From CAYWKS01 sp964458935 (GTDB taxonomy: Bacteria > Planctomycetota > Phycisphaerae > Phycisphaerales > Zrk34), in contig CAYWKS010000014.1 in NCBI GenBank assembly GCA_964458935.1, forward strand, positions 1 to 64,000: a DNA stretch of 64,000 bases. Reading direction: 5' to 3'. A program made the translations under genes and the position numbers. Under the pieces are notes generated by a model. The model searched no databases, was not told the origin of the DNA, and saw only the letters and a program-made list of their open reading frames with translations. Positions 8,519 to 16,087 of the stretch are shown in pieces. Each line of letters begins with the position of its first letter. Position 1 is the stretch's first letter.

Positions 8519-9163
8519 CTAGCGGGTGCGGCGGCGAAGCAGCGCCAACGCCGCGAGGGGGCCCAGCAGCGCCGCGGTCGCCGGGGTGGGGATCACGGCG
8601 AAGACGTTCGCCGCGACGTCCCGCGTGGCGATGTCCGATCCGAACGGCGAGACGTCGGGCAGATCGAGGCCGTCGGGGTTGAGCAGGATGCCGATGGACG
8701 CGCCGTTGCCGCCGAACAGGGCAGCCTGACTGCCGCCGGTCACGGTGGCGAGGAATTCGAGGTCGGTGTCGGCGGCGGTCGTGAAATCGAACTGGGTGAG
8801 CGTGGCGGTCAGGAGCGTGACGGGGTAGGGACCCGCGTCGATGGGGGTGACGACTCCCGCGCCGTTCTGGGTAATCGTGAGCGAGCCGCCGCTCAGCACG
8901 CCGGCGTTGTTGATCGTCGCGGTCAGGTCGAACACGCCGATCGCGTCGGCGTCCGTCCCCGAAACGCCGTCGGAATCGAGCTGCAGGAAGTTGACCCCCG
9001 CGGTGACCGCGTCGAGCGTGTCGGTGGACGTGTCGTGCGAGAGCTGCACGCCGAGGGCGGTGAGGTCGGGGAACGTGCGGATGGCATTGAGATCGAGCGC
9101 CGCCTCGGCGGCAGGCGCGGCGAAGGCGGACACGGCGATGGCAACGGCGACAAGCGTCTTCAT
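8519..9163 (-). CDS. Exported protein with PEP-CTERM-like sorting tail
   Basis: A 214-residue protein with a signal peptide (MKTLVAVAIAVSAFAAPAAEA), a beta-rich, Asp/Thr/Gly-rich middle, and a C-terminal tail reading VIPTPATAALLG, then a short hydrophobic helix, then LLRRRTR. This order (Pro-rich motif, membrane helix, Arg cluster) is the PEP-CTERM arrangement recognised by exosortase-type systems, here with P-T-P instead of P-E-P. It is expected to reach the outside and be anchored or cleaved there. The middle region matches no family I know. No exosortase gene is in the window. The ATG has GAGG about 10 bases upstream. Confidence 0.65.
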   Translation of the reverse strand: MKTLVAVAIAVSAFAAPAAEAALDLNAIRTFPDLTALGVQLSHDTSTDTLDAVTAGVNFLQLDSDGVSGTDADAIGVFDLTATINNAGVLSGGSLTITQNGAGVVTPIDAGPYPVTLLTATLTQFDFTTAADTDLEFLATVTGGSQAALFGGNGASIGILLNPDGLDLPDVSPFGSDIATRDVAANVFAVIPTPATAALLGPLAALALLRRRTR

Positions 9164-9510
9164 GGTGAGGGCCTCAGGTTCGGCCGACCGGATTGCGGCC
9201 GACGGTTCGCGTGTGCGGCGTCCGGCTCACGGTGAGCCCTGGCCGTCGCGCGCAACGCACAGGGCGCTGCGACGCCGCTCCACTCACTGGCGATCCCACG
9301 CGGGCCGACCCACATCAGCCCATCCACCCCTCGCGGCGCCCAACCGGCCCATTCAAGTGCGTATGTTCCGCATGGCCCGGAGTGTGCACGCCGCCTCTCC
9401 CCGACGCGACAAAGATACCCGACGGCAAGCGGTGGACGCAAGGATAATGTGGCTGGCGACGGTTAGCGGAACGTTGTTTCTCGCGCCCATCCGGTCCGGC
9501 GGCGGGCCGG
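9164..9510. other. Intergenic region, no gene seen
   Basis: About 350 bases between the folC stop and the start of the PEP-CTERM-like gene. Open frames here are short, lack good starts and resemble nothing. It should hold the promoter of the PEP-CTERM-like gene, but I cannot point to one with confidence. Confidence 0.4.
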
Positions 9511-10971
9511 TCAGTTCTCGGCGACGGCCTTGGCGCGCTGGTTGGCCAACTGTTCGAGGTGCTTCTTCGCCTCGCCCACGAGATAGAACGACCCGGTGAC
9601 GCAGATCAGGTCCTCGCGGCTGACCGCGCGGGCGGCGAGGTTCAACGCCTCGTCGAGCGAGTCGGCGGTCTGCGCCATCTTGTCCGAGACCTCGTGGAAC
9701 ATCTGCCGCAGCTCGGACGGCTCGCAGGCGCGCGGGTTGTTCTTCGCACGCGTGAAGATCACCTTGTCCGCGCCGAGGTTGAGCTGGCGGAGCATGCCTT
9801 GGATGTCCTTGTCCTGCGCGCAGCCGAAGATCACCACCAGCGAGTCGTAGGGGATGTGCGCGCCGATGGCCTTGACCAGGGCCTGCATGCTCGCGGCGTT
9901 GTGAGCGCCGTCGAGGAGGATGCGCGGCTCGTTCCAGACCTGTTCCATGCGCCCGGGCAGATAGGTCGATGCCAGGCCCTCGACAACCTTGTGCTCGGGG
10001 ATCTCAAAACCACAGGAACGCAGCTTGTCCAGGATCGCCAGGGCCAGGCCGCAGTTGAGCGCCTGGTGCTCGCCGCGAAGGGGCACGGGCAGGTGCTCAT
10101 AGTGGTGATCGCGCGTGGTCAGGCAAACCCGGGCGTGGGGGCCGAGCTCGCGGTTGGCCTCAAAGCGGTAGGAGAAGTCGATCTCCTGGCCGGTGAATTG
10201 CAGGGGCGTGCAGGCGGCTTCGGCGGCCTCGCGGAGCGTCGCGGAAACCTCCTTGGTCTGTTCGAGGCTGATGGCCGGGACGTTGCGCTTGAAGATGCCC
10301 GCCTTCTCGCGGGCGATCGAGACCAGGTCCTTGCCGAGGATGTCGGTGTGGTCGTGGCTGATCTGGGTGATGCCGCAGACCAGGGGCTTGAGCACGTTGG
10401 TCGCGTCAAGCCGCCCGCCGAGGCCGGTCTCGAAGATGGCGACATCGACAGCCTGCTCGGCGAACTGGCAGACCGCCGCAGCGGTCATGATCTCGAAGAA
10501 GCTGGGATTCTGGCCGTTGAGGCGGCGAATCTTGTTCTGGATGTTGCGGAAATGGGCGGTGAGGTCGGCGTGGCTGATGACCTGGCCGTTGATGGTGATC
10601 CGCTCGCGGAGGTCGACCAGGTGCGGGGAGCTGTAAACGCCCACGGTGTAGCCACAGGCCCGCAGCATGCTGTCGAGCATGGCACAGGTGGAGCCCTTGC
10701 CCTTGGACCCGGCGATGTGCACGACCTTCAAATCCTGCTCGGGATTGCCCAGGAGCTTGAGCAGGCGGCGCATGCGTTCGAGGTTGAAGTTGGTCGAATT
10801 GTATCGGACGATCCGCATGCGCTCGTAGTCGGTGAACTGGTAGAGCCAGCGCATGGCGGACGCATAAGTGGTGATTTTGAGCGAGTTTGCCGACCCTTTG
10901 CTCCGGTTGCCGCTCCTGGAGGACTGCCGCGCGCCGGCAGTGGAGCGCTTGGTGCGGGTTGTGGTGGCCAT
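9511..10971 (-). CDS. folC: Folylpolyglutamate synthase / dihydrofolate synthase
   Basis: A 486-residue Mur-ligase-family enzyme that adds glutamate to folates (and probably to dihydropteroate). It has the P-loop HIAGSKGKGSTCAMLDSML (near residue 80) followed by SSPHL, the folylpolyglutamate synthase signature. Later blocks include GLGGRLDATN, LDGAHN and FGCAQDKDIQGML. The first 45 residues are a Ser/Thr/Arg/Lys-rich extension not found in most FolC proteins; the conserved body begins near MRWLYQ. I chose the ATG at 10971 because AAGGG precedes it and a near-consensus promoter lies about 27 bases further up. A longer frame upstream would run over that promoter. Confidence 0.9.
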   Translation of the reverse strand: MATTTRTKRSTAGARQSSRSGNRSKGSANSLKITTYASAMRWLYQFTDYERMRIVRYNSTNFNLERMRRLLKLLGNPEQDLKVVHIAGSKGKGSTCAMLDSMLRACGYTVGVYSSPHLVDLRERITINGQVISHADLTAHFRNIQNKIRRLNGQNPSFFEIMTAAAVCQFAEQAVDVAIFETGLGGRLDATNVLKPLVCGITQISHDHTDILGKDLVSIAREKAGIFKRNVPAISLEQTKEVSATLREAAEAACTPLQFTGQEIDFSYRFEANRELGPHARVCLTTRDHHYEHLPVPLRGEHQALNCGLALAILDKLRSCGFEIPEHKVVEGLASTYLPGRMEQVWNEPRILLDGAHNAASMQALVKAIGAHIPYDSLVVIFGCAQDKDIQGMLRQLNLGADKVIFTRAKNNPRACEPSELRQMFHEVSDKMAQTADSLDEALNLAARAVSREDLICVTGSFYLVGEAKKHLEQLANQRAKAVAEN

Positions 10972-11004
10972 TATTCGAACCCTTGCGTTGGAAATATTCC
11001 GAAC

Positions 11005-11033
11005 AGTGTAATGAAACAGTTGGCCGCTGTCAA
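11005..11033 (-). promoter_or_regulatory. Sigma-70-type promoter of folC with a possible operator at +1
   Basis: Reading leftward: TTGACA (11033-11028), a 17-base spacer, then TACACT (11010-11005). This is the best-matching housekeeping promoter in the window. A broken palindrome (TTCGGAA-TAT-TTCCAA, about 11003-10988) covers the expected start site, where a repressor could bind. The region is also an AT-rich island in very GC-rich DNA. Confidence 0.75.
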
Positions 11034-11134
11034 TTTCATAATTGTAACTAACGACAAGCATTGCACTTATCGCAGAAACGGCCTCGCGGACCAACCCGCT
11101 TGGTACGCTCCATGCACCCCGACGGTTCGGCGGC

Positions 11135-11140
11135 TATACT
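11135..11140 (+). promoter_or_regulatory. Possible -10 element of leuD
   Basis: TATACT lies 57 bases before the leuD ATG and reads rightward, away from folC. The -35 position has no clear match. The leuD gene has its own AAGGAG about 10 bases before the ATG. Confidence 0.35.
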
Positions 11141-11196
11141 CTCAGCCCCGGCCGGGGCGATCGTCGCCACGTCGCCCCGCCCAAGGAGCCCCAGTC

Positions 11197-11754
11197 ATGG
11201 ACAACCAGATACGCGGCAAGGCCTTCGTCCTCGGTGACGACATCGACACCGACCAGATCATCCCCGCCCAATACCTCATGTATAACCCGGCCGACCCCGA
11301 GGAACGCAAGTATTTCGGGATGTACGCCTGTTCGGGCGTGCCGGTCGGGCAGTCGGGCCTGCCCGACGGTCGCACCCCGCTCGTCGACGAGGGCAAGTTC
11401 ACCAGCGAGTACACGATTGTGATCGGCGGCCGGAACTTCGGCTGCGGGTCGAGCCGCGAACACGCGCCGCTGGCGCTGGCCGAGGCTGGGCTGAAGGCCG
11501 TCGTGGCCGAGTTCTACGCGCGCATCTTCTTCCGCAATTGCGTCAACGGCGGCTACCTCGTGCCGTGCGAAGCCACGACGCGGCTGGTTGAGGAGATCCG
11601 CACCGGCGACGACGTGGCGATCGACCTCGACGCGGGCACGCTGACCAACCACACCACCGGTAAGGACTACCCGCTCAAGCCACTGGGCGAGGTCAAGCCC
11701 ATCATCGAGGCCGGCGGCGTCTTCGACTACGCCAAGCAGGCGGGGATGCTGTAG
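11197..11754 (+). CDS. leuD: 3-isopropylmalate dehydratase small subunit
   Basis: A 185-residue swivel-domain protein. DDIDTDQIIPAQYL and GGRNFGCGSSREHAPLAL are the diagnostic motifs of the aconitase/isopropylmalate isomerase small subunit. With LeuC it converts 2-isopropylmalate to 3-isopropylmalate in leucine synthesis. Its length fits the short bacterial/archaeal type; homoaconitase-like small subunits look similar, so substrate is inferred. LeuC is not in the window, so the subunits are encoded apart. Strong Shine-Dalgarno AAGGAG precedes the ATG. A long open frame running in from upstream in the same phase is an artefact of base composition opposite folC. Confidence 0.88.
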   Translation: MDNQIRGKAFVLGDDIDTDQIIPAQYLMYNPADPEERKYFGMYACSGVPVGQSGLPDGRTPLVDEGKFTSEYTIVIGGRNFGCGSSREHAPLALAEAGLKAVVAEFYARIFFRNCVNGGYLVPCEATTRLVEEIRTGDDVAIDLDAGTLTNHTTGKDYPLKPLGEVKPIIEAGGVFDYAKQAGML

Positions 11755-11869
11755 CTGTCGGTCGCTGGGCAATCGGCGAGAAGCCCGAGCCCGTGGGGCA
11801 CGCCGATTGCTTGGCAACACGCCGCGGACCCCGTACGTACGCACATGGGTGAACGGATCGACAGCCGCC

Positions 11870-12904
11870 GTGCAGGATCACATTCATGACATCGCGTTGG
11901 TCGGCGCCGGGCCGATCGGGATCGAACTCGCCGTCGCCCTGAAGCGGGCCGGATTCGCGTACGTGCACCTGGAGAAGGGCGCGATCGGGCAGACGATGTT
12001 CTGGTGGCCGCCCGAGACGCAGTGGTTCAGCTCCAACGAGCGGATCGGCATCGCCGGGGTACCGCTGCTCACCGCCGGCCAGCAGAAGGCCACCCGCGAG
12101 CAGTACCTGACCTACCTCCGCACGGTCGTCCAGGCGTTCGACCTGGACATCCACACCCATGAGCCGGTCACCACGATCGAGCGGACCGGCGAGGGGTTCG
12201 AGGTCACGACCGATCGGATGGGCCTGACCCGGACCTACCTGGCGCGGAAGCTGATCCTCGCGGTCGGCGACACCGATCGGCCGCGACTGCTCGGCGTGCC
12301 GGGCGAGGACCTGGAGCACGTGACCCACGTGCTCGAAGACCCGCACAAGTATTTCCAGCGGCGGGTGGTGGTCATCGGCGGCAAGAACAGCGCGGCCGAG
12401 GCGGCGCTGCGCTGCTGGCACGCCGGGGCACACGTGACGATCTGCCATCGCGGGCCCGGCTTCGACCGACGCGCCATCAAGTACTGGCTGTTGCCGGAGA
12501 TCGTCGGCCGCATCGACCGCGGCGAGATGACCTGCCACCACAACGTCCACGTCCGCCGCATCCTGCCCTCGCATGTCGAGGTCGAGCGCGAGGGCACCGG
12601 CGAGGCGTTCGACATCCCGGCCGACTTCATCATCGCCGCCACCGGGTTCATCGCGGACACGAGCCTGTTCAGGCAGGTCGGCGTCACGCTGCAGACCGAC
12701 CGCGAAGCGCCCGAGCATGACGTGCAGACCATGCAGACCAACGTGCCGGGCGTGTACGTCGCGGGCACCGCCGTCGCCGGCACGCAGCAGTCCTACGAGG
12801 TGTTCCTGGAGAACTGCCACGTGCACGTGGACCGGATCATGGCCCACATCTCGGGCCACGCCCCCCCGCCGGACCCGATCGCCTACGCCGAACGCGAAGT
12901 CTGA
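11870..12904 (+). CDS. YpdA-family FAD/NAD(P)-binding reductase (putative bacillithiol disulfide reductase type)
   Basis: A 344-residue flavoprotein. The N-terminal dinucleotide-binding loop is ALVGAGPIGIELAVALKRAG; a second Rossmann motif, VVVIGGKNSAAEAALRC, lies near residue 165, and GVYVAGTAVAGTQQSYEVF near residue 310 closes the FAD site. FWWPPETQWFSSNERIGIAGVP is the characteristic YpdA block. In Firmicutes this family reduces bacillithiol disulfide; whether this organism makes bacillithiol is not shown, so treat the substrate as unknown. The start is uncertain: GTG at 11870 leaves about eight residues before the first strand, as is usual, while GTG at 11849 or TTG at 11807 would extend it. 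Confidence 0.78.
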   Translation: MQDHIHDIALVGAGPIGIELAVALKRAGFAYVHLEKGAIGQTMFWWPPETQWFSSNERIGIAGVPLLTAGQQKATREQYLTYLRTVVQAFDLDIHTHEPVTTIERTGEGFEVTTDRMGLTRTYLARKLILAVGDTDRPRLLGVPGEDLEHVTHVLEDPHKYFQRRVVVIGGKNSAAEAALRCWHAGAHVTICHRGPGFDRRAIKYWLLPEIVGRIDRGEMTCHHNVHVRRILPSHVEVEREGTGEAFDIPADFIIAATGFIADTSLFRQVGVTLQTDREAPEHDVQTMQTNVPGVYVAGTAVAGTQQSYEVFLENCHVHVDRIMAHISGHAPPPDPIAYAEREV

Positions 12905-12927
12905 TCGGGCCGGCCCCACGACCTCAC

Positions 12928-12944
12928 CCGCGACGCCGTCGCGG
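12928..12944. terminator. Hairpin between convergent genes
   Basis: CCGCGAC-gcc-GTCGCGG is a perfect 7-bp stem with a 3-base loop, placed between the stop codons of the YpdA-like gene and the B12-domain gene. There is no T-tract on either side, so termination is inferred from position. Confidence 0.4.
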
Positions 12945-12947
12945 CGA

Positions 12948-13649
12948 TCACGCCGCGCGGGTGCGACGGCGGCGGCCGACCGTCCGCTGGTTCGACGGCA
13001 TGCGACGCTCCGGCTCGCTGTCGATCGCCTTGACCAGCTCGCACGGCGTCGACGCCCACAGGTCCGCGCCGATCTCCTCGGCCAGGCCCTGGGCGCGATT
13101 GAACACGCCCCCGCCCACCACGATCTGAAGGTCGGGGCAGACGCCCGTGTCGTGAAGGCTGTCGATCAACTGGCGGATCTCCGGCAGGTCCTGCGGCACG
13201 GAGCTGAACAGCACCAGCGCGTCGGGCTCGAGCTGGCCCAGCGCCGTGCGGACCTCGTCGTTGGCCACGCCGCCGCCGGCGAAGTAGACCTCGTACCCGG
13301 CCGCCTCCAGCATGTCCACAGACATCTGGCCGGCCAGCTCGTTCGGCTCGGATCGCCCGCAGACGACCATGAGCCGCTTGCCGTTGCGCTCGTGACGCTC
13401 GAGCCGCATCTGCATCTGGTCGGCGAGCATCCGCATCAGCCGTGTGGCGTACTGATGGCAGAGCACCGACAACTGGTCCTGGCGGTACAGACGCTGGATC
13501 TGATCGAGGGCCGGCCAGAACAGGTTCTCGATGATCGTCTCGGCGGGGACGTCGGCGGCGACGCACTCGTCGACGATCTGGCGGGCCGCGACGCGGTCGC
13601 CGCTGATCGCGGTCTCGATGAAACGCTCGATGAGGACTTCACGGCTCAT
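12948..13649 (-). CDS. Cobalamin-binding-domain protein lacking the His ligand motif
   Basis: A 233-residue protein. The N-terminal helical part (residues 1-90, with LFWPALDQIQRLYRQDQLS) resembles the four-helix cap of MtaC/MetH- and MerR-B12-type modules. The rest follows the B12-binding Rossmann pattern: VDMLEAAGYEVYFAG, ALVLFSSVPQDLPEIRQLI, VVGGGVFNRA. At the position of the usual D-x-H-x-x-G cobalt-ligating loop it reads RSEPNELAG, with no His. It may bind cobalamin base-on, bind something else, or be a sensor without cofactor. There is no DNA-binding domain, and the C-terminus is an Arg-rich tail. GGGAGG lies 7 bases before the ATG. Confidence 0.7.
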   Translation of the reverse strand: MSREVLIERFIETAISGDRVAARQIVDECVAADVPAETIIENLFWPALDQIQRLYRQDQLSVLCHQYATRLMRMLADQMQMRLERHERNGKRLMVVCGRSEPNELAGQMSVDMLEAAGYEVYFAGGGVANDEVRTALGQLEPDALVLFSSVPQDLPEIRQLIDSLHDTGVCPDLQIVVGGGVFNRAQGLAEEIGADLWASTPCELVKAIDSEPERRMPSNQRTVGRRRRTRAA

Positions 13650-13853
13650 GGTTTACCTCCCGCCCACTGGCGGATGTTCAAGGGCTTGGGCCCGGGCCAC
13701 CATCCGTGAAGGCGCCGGCTGTCTCACACGCTCAGGCACGGCACTCCAAACCGCGCCGACTTGTCCCCCGTGGGACCCGATTCCCCGAAAGCCCGGCGGC
13801 CGATCGCCGCGCGACACCTAATCCATCGGAAACCGCCTTTTGAATTCTTTACC

Positions 13854-13868
13854 AAGTTTGCCAAACTT
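13854..13868. promoter_or_regulatory. 15-bp palindrome, candidate operator upstream of the B12-domain gene
   Basis: AAGTTTG-C-CAAACTT is a perfect inverted repeat with a single central base, in an AT-rich patch within an otherwise GC-rich 283-base gap (13650-13932) that holds no gene. Reading toward the B12-domain gene, TAAAAT lies just upstream with a poor -35 (TGGATC) 17 bases before it, so the palindrome would sit at the transcription start, about 205 bases before the ATG. No recognised RNA element was seen in the remaining leader. Confidence 0.5.
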
Positions 13869-13932
13869 CCCATTTTAACACCCCGCCGCGCGTTGATCCA
13901 CCCCACGCCCAGCGGGTCCTGGCATGGCAAGA

Positions 13933-14706
13933 TTATCGGAAACCCAGATATGACACGGAGATACCGAAAGTCATGGGCCGCTGCTGGACGCGCGTGAACC
14001 CCGTTTCGGTCATCAGCGACACGATGACCCGCCGATCGATGAACGTGTTAACGGACTCGGGAAGGTACTTATAGGCCCCAGTCTTGTCGCCGGAGACCAG
14101 CGTCGCCGTCCGCGGCAGCACGTGACGGAAGTAAAGGTTGTACAGCCAGCGCATCAATGGATGCCGCGGCAGGCTGAACTCCAGGATGACCAGCCGCCCC
14201 CCCGGCCGCAACACCCGGTAGAACTCCTCGATCACCCGGCGCGGGTCGGCCACGTTCCGCAGCCCGAACGCGATCGAGACCACGTCGACCGACCGGTCAG
14301 CGACCGGCAGGTGCATCGCGTCGCCGACCGCGTAGCTGATGCGCGACGCCTGAGCCCGGCCGGACGACTTGCGGTCGGCGATCCGGAGCATCGGGTGGAC
14401 GAAGTCGACGCCGACGATGCGCTGGGCGCGGCGCCGGGCGAACGCCACCGCCAGGTCGCCCGTGCCGCAGGCCACGTCGAGCACGGTGTCTGTGGTCTTG
14501 ACGCGGGTCATGTCGACGGCCACGCGCCGCCACGCCTGGTCGCGCCACAGCGAATGCAGCCGGTTGTTCAGGTCGTAGCTGGGCGCGATCGCGGCGAACA
14601 TGCGTTGCACGCGGTTCGCCTTGTCCGGCGCCGCGTGCGGGTCGGTCAGCCGCGGCGAGTCCCACACCGGCTCGATCGTTGTCTTGTCCACCGGGGACTG
14701 CGTCAT
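13933..14706 (-). CDS. ubiE: Demethylmenaquinone methyltransferase
   Basis: A 257-residue SAM-dependent methyltransferase of the UbiE/MenG family, which methylates demethylmenaquinone in the last step of quinone synthesis. Motif I is VLDVACGTGDLAVAFA (near residue 75). The family signature follows as FGLRNVADPRRVIEEFYRVL and GGRLVILEFS, and a YKYLPESV block typical of UbiE lies near the C-terminus. The N-terminal VQRMFAAIAPSYDLNNRLHS is also diagnostic. The ATG at 14706 is supported by its position 7 bases after a -10-like hexamer. Confidence 0.92.
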   Translation of the reverse strand: MTQSPVDKTTIEPVWDSPRLTDPHAAPDKANRVQRMFAAIAPSYDLNNRLHSLWRDQAWRRVAVDMTRVKTTDTVLDVACGTGDLAVAFARRRAQRIVGVDFVHPMLRIADRKSSGRAQASRISYAVGDAMHLPVADRSVDVVSIAFGLRNVADPRRVIEEFYRVLRPGGRLVILEFSLPRHPLMRWLYNLYFRHVLPRTATLVSGDKTGAYKYLPESVNTFIDRRVIVSLMTETGFTRVQQRPMTFGISVSYLGFR

Positions 14707-14713
14707 CGTGCGT

Positions 14714-14719
14714 ATCCTA
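14714..14719 (-). promoter_or_regulatory. -10-like element giving a leaderless ubiE mRNA
   Basis: Reading leftward, TAGGAT is followed by 7 bases and then the ubiE ATG. No Shine-Dalgarno sequence fits in that gap. A transcript from this element would start at or next to the start codon. Confidence 0.5.
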
Positions 14720-14762
14720 GGCCACGACGGGCAGGCAGAAAGGCGCGTACGGCATCGGCCGG

Positions 14763-15551
14763 CTAATCGGTGATGCCCAGGACGTCGGCCATGGTGTACA
14801 GGCCGGGCTCGCGCCCGGCGAGCCACCGGGCGGCGTGCAGCGCGCCGCCGGCGTAGCTGTCGCGGTTGCCGCCGACGTGTCGCAGCTCCATGCGTTCGCC
14901 AAGCGTGCCGAAGTACACGGTGTGCTCACCGACGACATCGCCAAGCCGCAGGGCCTGCACGGTGATCTCGCCGGTTTGCCGCGGCGCATCACCCCGCCGC
15001 TCGAGGCGGATCGTCGCGTCGGGGTCGCGGTCGGTGGCGCTGCAGATCGCCCGGGCGATGGCCAGGGCCGTGCCCGACGGCGCATCCTGCTTGAAGCGAT
15101 GATGGATCTCGGCGATCTCGCAGTCGTAGGCGTCGCCGAGCATGCGGGCGGCGCGGGCGGCGAGGCTGGTCATCACGTTGACCACGAGCGAGAAGTTGGC
15201 GGCCTGGCAGATGGCGATGCGCGTCGCCGCGTCGTCGATCGCCTTCTGGGTCGTCGCGTCGAGCCCGGTCGTCCCGATGACCAGCGGGGTGTGGTTCGCC
15301 AGGCAGTGCGCGACCGTCGCCGGCGTCGCCTCGGGCAGCGCGAACTCCACGACGACGTCGGCCGCGTCGGTCAACGCGGTCGTCACCGTCACGCCCCCAT
15401 CGACGATCGAGCCGACGGCCGGGCTGGTCGGGTCGTCGACGGCTTCAACAAGGTTGAGCTGGGAGTCCTCGGCGGCGAGGGCGCAGAGGCGACGGCCCAT
15501 GCGACCGCCGGCGCCGACGATCGCCACGTTGATCGGGGTCGAATGAGTCAT
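14763..15551 (-). CDS. dapB: 4-hydroxy-tetrahydrodipicolinate reductase
   Basis: A 262-residue NAD(P)H-dependent reductase of the diaminopimelate/lysine pathway. The N-terminal nucleotide-binding loop is VAIVGAGGRMGRRL. The catalytic signature EIHHRFKQDAPSGTALAIA contains the HH pair, the Lys and the substrate-binding SGTA. The family's VVIGTTGL-type segment appears as LVIGTTGLDATTQ. Length is normal. The start at 15551 (MTHST) is fixed by a TACAAT exactly 6 bases upstream. ubiE follows downstream in the same direction from its own promoter. Confidence 0.93.
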   Translation of the reverse strand: MTHSTPINVAIVGAGGRMGRRLCALAAEDSQLNLVEAVDDPTSPAVGSIVDGGVTVTTALTDAADVVVEFALPEATPATVAHCLANHTPLVIGTTGLDATTQKAIDDAATRIAICQAANFSLVVNVMTSLAARAARMLGDAYDCEIAEIHHRFKQDAPSGTALAIARAICSATDRDPDATIRLERRGDAPRQTGEITVQALRLGDVVGEHTVYFGTLGERMELRHVGGNRDSYAGGALHAARWLAGREPGLYTMADVLGITD

Positions 15552-15557
15552 GCGGCC

Positions 15558-15563
15558 ATTGTA
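15558..15563 (-). promoter_or_regulatory. -10-like element giving a leaderless dapB mRNA
   Basis: TACAAT, then 6 bases, then the dapB ATG. The hexamer matches the -10 consensus in five of six positions, and the spacing places the transcription start on the start codon. Confidence 0.6.
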
Positions 15564-15595
15564 ACCGCGCGACGCGGCGAGCAACTGCCTGCCGA

Positions 15596-16021
15596 TCAGT
15601 CATCGAAGGGCATCGTGATCCGATCGATGACCGGCCTCGCCTGGCCGCCGCTCGTGTCAGTCGCGCGGACGCTTTCGAACCGCTGGCTCTGGCTCGATGC
15701 GGCGGCCTGTCGCCAATCGGCGGTCGTGTCGATGCTCCGGCACCAGTGCTTGTTCATGGTCGTGCACGATTCCAAGTCGACGCCGGGCAGCCCGGACGCG
15801 GGGACCCGCAGCTCGCCGAGAATGTCGCGATCGAACGGCGTCGAGGCGATGTCGTACTCGGTCAGCTCGCTGGGCCAGAGACAGTGCCCGTCATGGCGCT
15901 TGGTGGTGATGACCATGTACTTCATGCCGGCTCGCTTGGCCTGCCGTACCCAGGCGCCGGCGTCGAACCCGGTCGGGTTGAACTGCCCGACGAACTGGTC
16001 ATACGCATCCATGGGGATCCG
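15596..16021 (-). pseudogene. Eroded alpha-L-fucosidase (GH29) remnant
   Basis: The frame reads RIPMDAYDQFVGQFNP, then GAWVRQAKRAGMKYMVITTK and RHDGHCLWPSELTEYDI. These match the middle of the GH29 catalytic barrel. After DRDILGEL the text jumps to LESCTTMNKHW and TTADWR, which belong to a much later part of the family (E-S-C-M-T-M-N..W). The N-terminal barrel, the nucleophile Asp region and most of the C-terminal half are missing, so the product cannot be active. No stop codon interrupts the fragment. Two copies of GGTCCGGGGGC lie just upstream (16028-16052), possibly a scar. dapB follows 44 bases downstream. Confidence 0.75.
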
Positions 16022-16087
16022 GGCCGGGGTCCGGGGGCAGGGTCCGGGGGCGTTATCGGCACGCCGGCTGCAAGTCGGCGGTTCGTT

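Noticed and set aside
9559..11196. Long open frame on the + strand running into leuD
   Set aside because: It is antisense to folC; the conserved leuD product starts only at 11197 with a good ribosome-binding site. High G/C at third positions keeps antisense frames open.
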